Part shown: piece by piece, positions 61,188-61,699 of the stretch
Layout: the number at the start of each line of letters is the position of its first letter
Position numbering within the stretch: position 1 is the first letter of the stretch
Origin: Bacteroidales bacterium
GTDB lineage: Bacteria > Bacteroidota > Bacteroidia > Bacteroidales > VadinHA17
NCBI GenBank assembly: GCA_011620595.1
Contig: WOYX01000004.1
Span: 1 to 61,699 of the forward strand
Length of the DNA: 61,699 nucleotides
Reading direction: 5' to 3'
Translations under genes and position numbers: made by a program
Notes under the pieces: generated by a model
Databases searched by the model: none
What the model saw: only the letters and a program-made list of their open reading frames with translations
What the model was told of the DNA's origin: nothing

Positions 61188-61593
61188 TGTAATAGTTATA
61201 CTCGCTGTACTTCTTGTCTTCTCATGCGAGGAGGGTTACATGACCGACTGCAGGGAGTGTGTCCCGGAATATCCTCAGCAGGCGGTGTTGCAGATACACT
61301 ACAGGAACCCTGATTTTGTTCGGGCGAATCCTGAAGTAACACTGTATGAGGGAGTAATTGAAGACAGCATCATAGTAGACAGGTTTGTCATTGAAGAGCC
61401 CTACTCTCTGCTGACTTTCAACGCTCTTCTCTATAAGGATTATTCCGCCACCCTGGAATTCATTTTTGAAGGACAAAAATATATCACCACAGGAGCCGCC
61501 CGCCCGAAGGTTCGCTATGACAAAACGTCGTGCGATGAACCATGCTACTATGTATATGACAATGTGATCGACCTGAGGCTCAGGTATCCCTGA
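61174..61593 (+). CDS. Small lipoprotein of unknown function
   Basis: 139 residues. The leader ends VFSC, with lipid-anchored Cys18. Further cysteine pairs are at CRECVPEY and CDEPCYY, so disulfides are possible. The rest is beta-rich, with no family I recognise. Its start overlaps the ankyrin-barrel gene by 14 bp, so it is coupled to that gene and may form a complex with it. The codon use is like that of its neighbours. Confidence 0.75.
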   Translation: MGKGSVIVILAVLLVFSCEEGYMTDCRECVPEYPQQAVLQIHYRNPDFVRANPEVTLYEGVIEDSIIVDRFVIEEPYSLLTFNALLYKDYSATLEFIFEGQKYITTGAARPKVRYDKTSCDEPCYYVYDNVIDLRLRYP

Positions 61594-61622
61594 ATTGGCC
61601 GGTCGTCAGAAAATGATTGTCA

Positions 61623-61699
61623 TCAATCTTCACTTATTTTCATAATATAGTATCTGAGTTTGCCTGCACTGTGTTCCCGGCGAAGGTCAGCGGCAGGCA
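61623..61699 (-). CDS. Possible 3' end of a gene extending beyond the window
   Basis: The minus strand is open from the window edge to a TGA at 61623-61625 (24 codons, ending RYYIMKISED). The residue composition (REHSAGKLRYY) looks protein-like, and the frame converges with the lipoprotein gene. The piece is too short to identify a family. Confidence 0.3.
   Translation of the reverse strand, partial: PAADLRREHSAGKLRYYIMKISED

Noticed and set aside
1-61699. tRNA or rRNA genes, prophage, transposases
   Set aside because: I looked for conserved tRNA arm patterns, rRNA segments, integrases and transposase motifs and found none I can support.

Overview
The window looks like a chromosomal segment of a Bacteroidota bacterium, most likely an anaerobic, Bacteroidales-like lineage. 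The evidence is a C-terminal type IX secretion (T9SS) sorting domain on a gingipain-like protease, several TAnnTTTG promoter boxes, Bacteroidota families (DUF4831, DUF6599, DUF6132), a TonB with the NKEYGAY motif, and a SusC-type TonB-dependent receptor. Indolepyruvate:ferredoxin oxidoreductase, a radical-SAM enzyme and ferredoxin-type redox proteins point to an anaerobe. I see no rRNA, tRNA, CRISPR array, prophage or insertion sequence. Species-level placement is not possible from what I can see.

Layout. 1-3.2 kb: a 7/8-bp tandem repeat, a biotin carboxylase plus biotin carrier pair without its carboxyltransferase, and a decayed PhoD-like phosphatase remnant. 3.3-11.6 kb: dipeptidase PepD with an MFS transporter, an exported thioredoxin-like protein, a methyltransferase and glycosyltransferase pair, DUF4831, and the NAD(P)HX repair enzyme. 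11.7-20.3 kb: a POT peptide transporter, then a PstS-like lipoprotein, a TPR protein, ExbB, two ExbDs and TonB, which form an envelope energy-transduction locus. 20.5-30.5 kb: DUF6599, a ferredoxin-type aldo/keto reductase, an AlbA_2 protein, a large beta-propeller/SpoIIE phosphatase sensor and the C25 protease. 30.7-36.5 kb: an HD hydrolase and a putative 3-keto-sugar locus (DUF1080, two Gfo/Idh/MocA oxidoreductases, a TIM-barrel isomerase). 36.5-43.6 kb: AmrS-like radical SAM, aminotransferase IV, an exonuclease/GIY-YIG fusion, PhoU-like plus PiT phosphate uptake, and a GH109-like enzyme. 43.7-49.5 kb: DUF6132, two divergent glycosyltransferases, MltG, cardiolipin synthase and a beta-barrel protein. 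49.6-53.4 kb: a redoxin fragment, a zinc-ribbon protein, SSB and IorBA. 53.5-61.7 kb: a carboxypeptidase-regulatory protein, TonB-dependent receptor and TonB-like protein as a unit, then a SRAP peptidase, a serine hydrolase, an ankyrin/beta-barrel fusion and a small lipoprotein.

How the genes fit together. Peptide use is a recurring theme: secreted C25 protease, POT importer, PepD and IorAB together could degrade protein to peptides, import them and oxidise aromatic 2-oxoacids to acyl-CoA. A second theme is glycan processing through oxidised sugars (DUF1080, Gfo/Idh/MocA, GH109-like), with several exported enzymes carrying twin-arginine-like leaders. A third is outer-membrane energetics, with two separate TonB-like loci. 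Two decayed genes and several intergenic repeats mark places of sequence turnover. These functional links are inferences from family membership and gene order.
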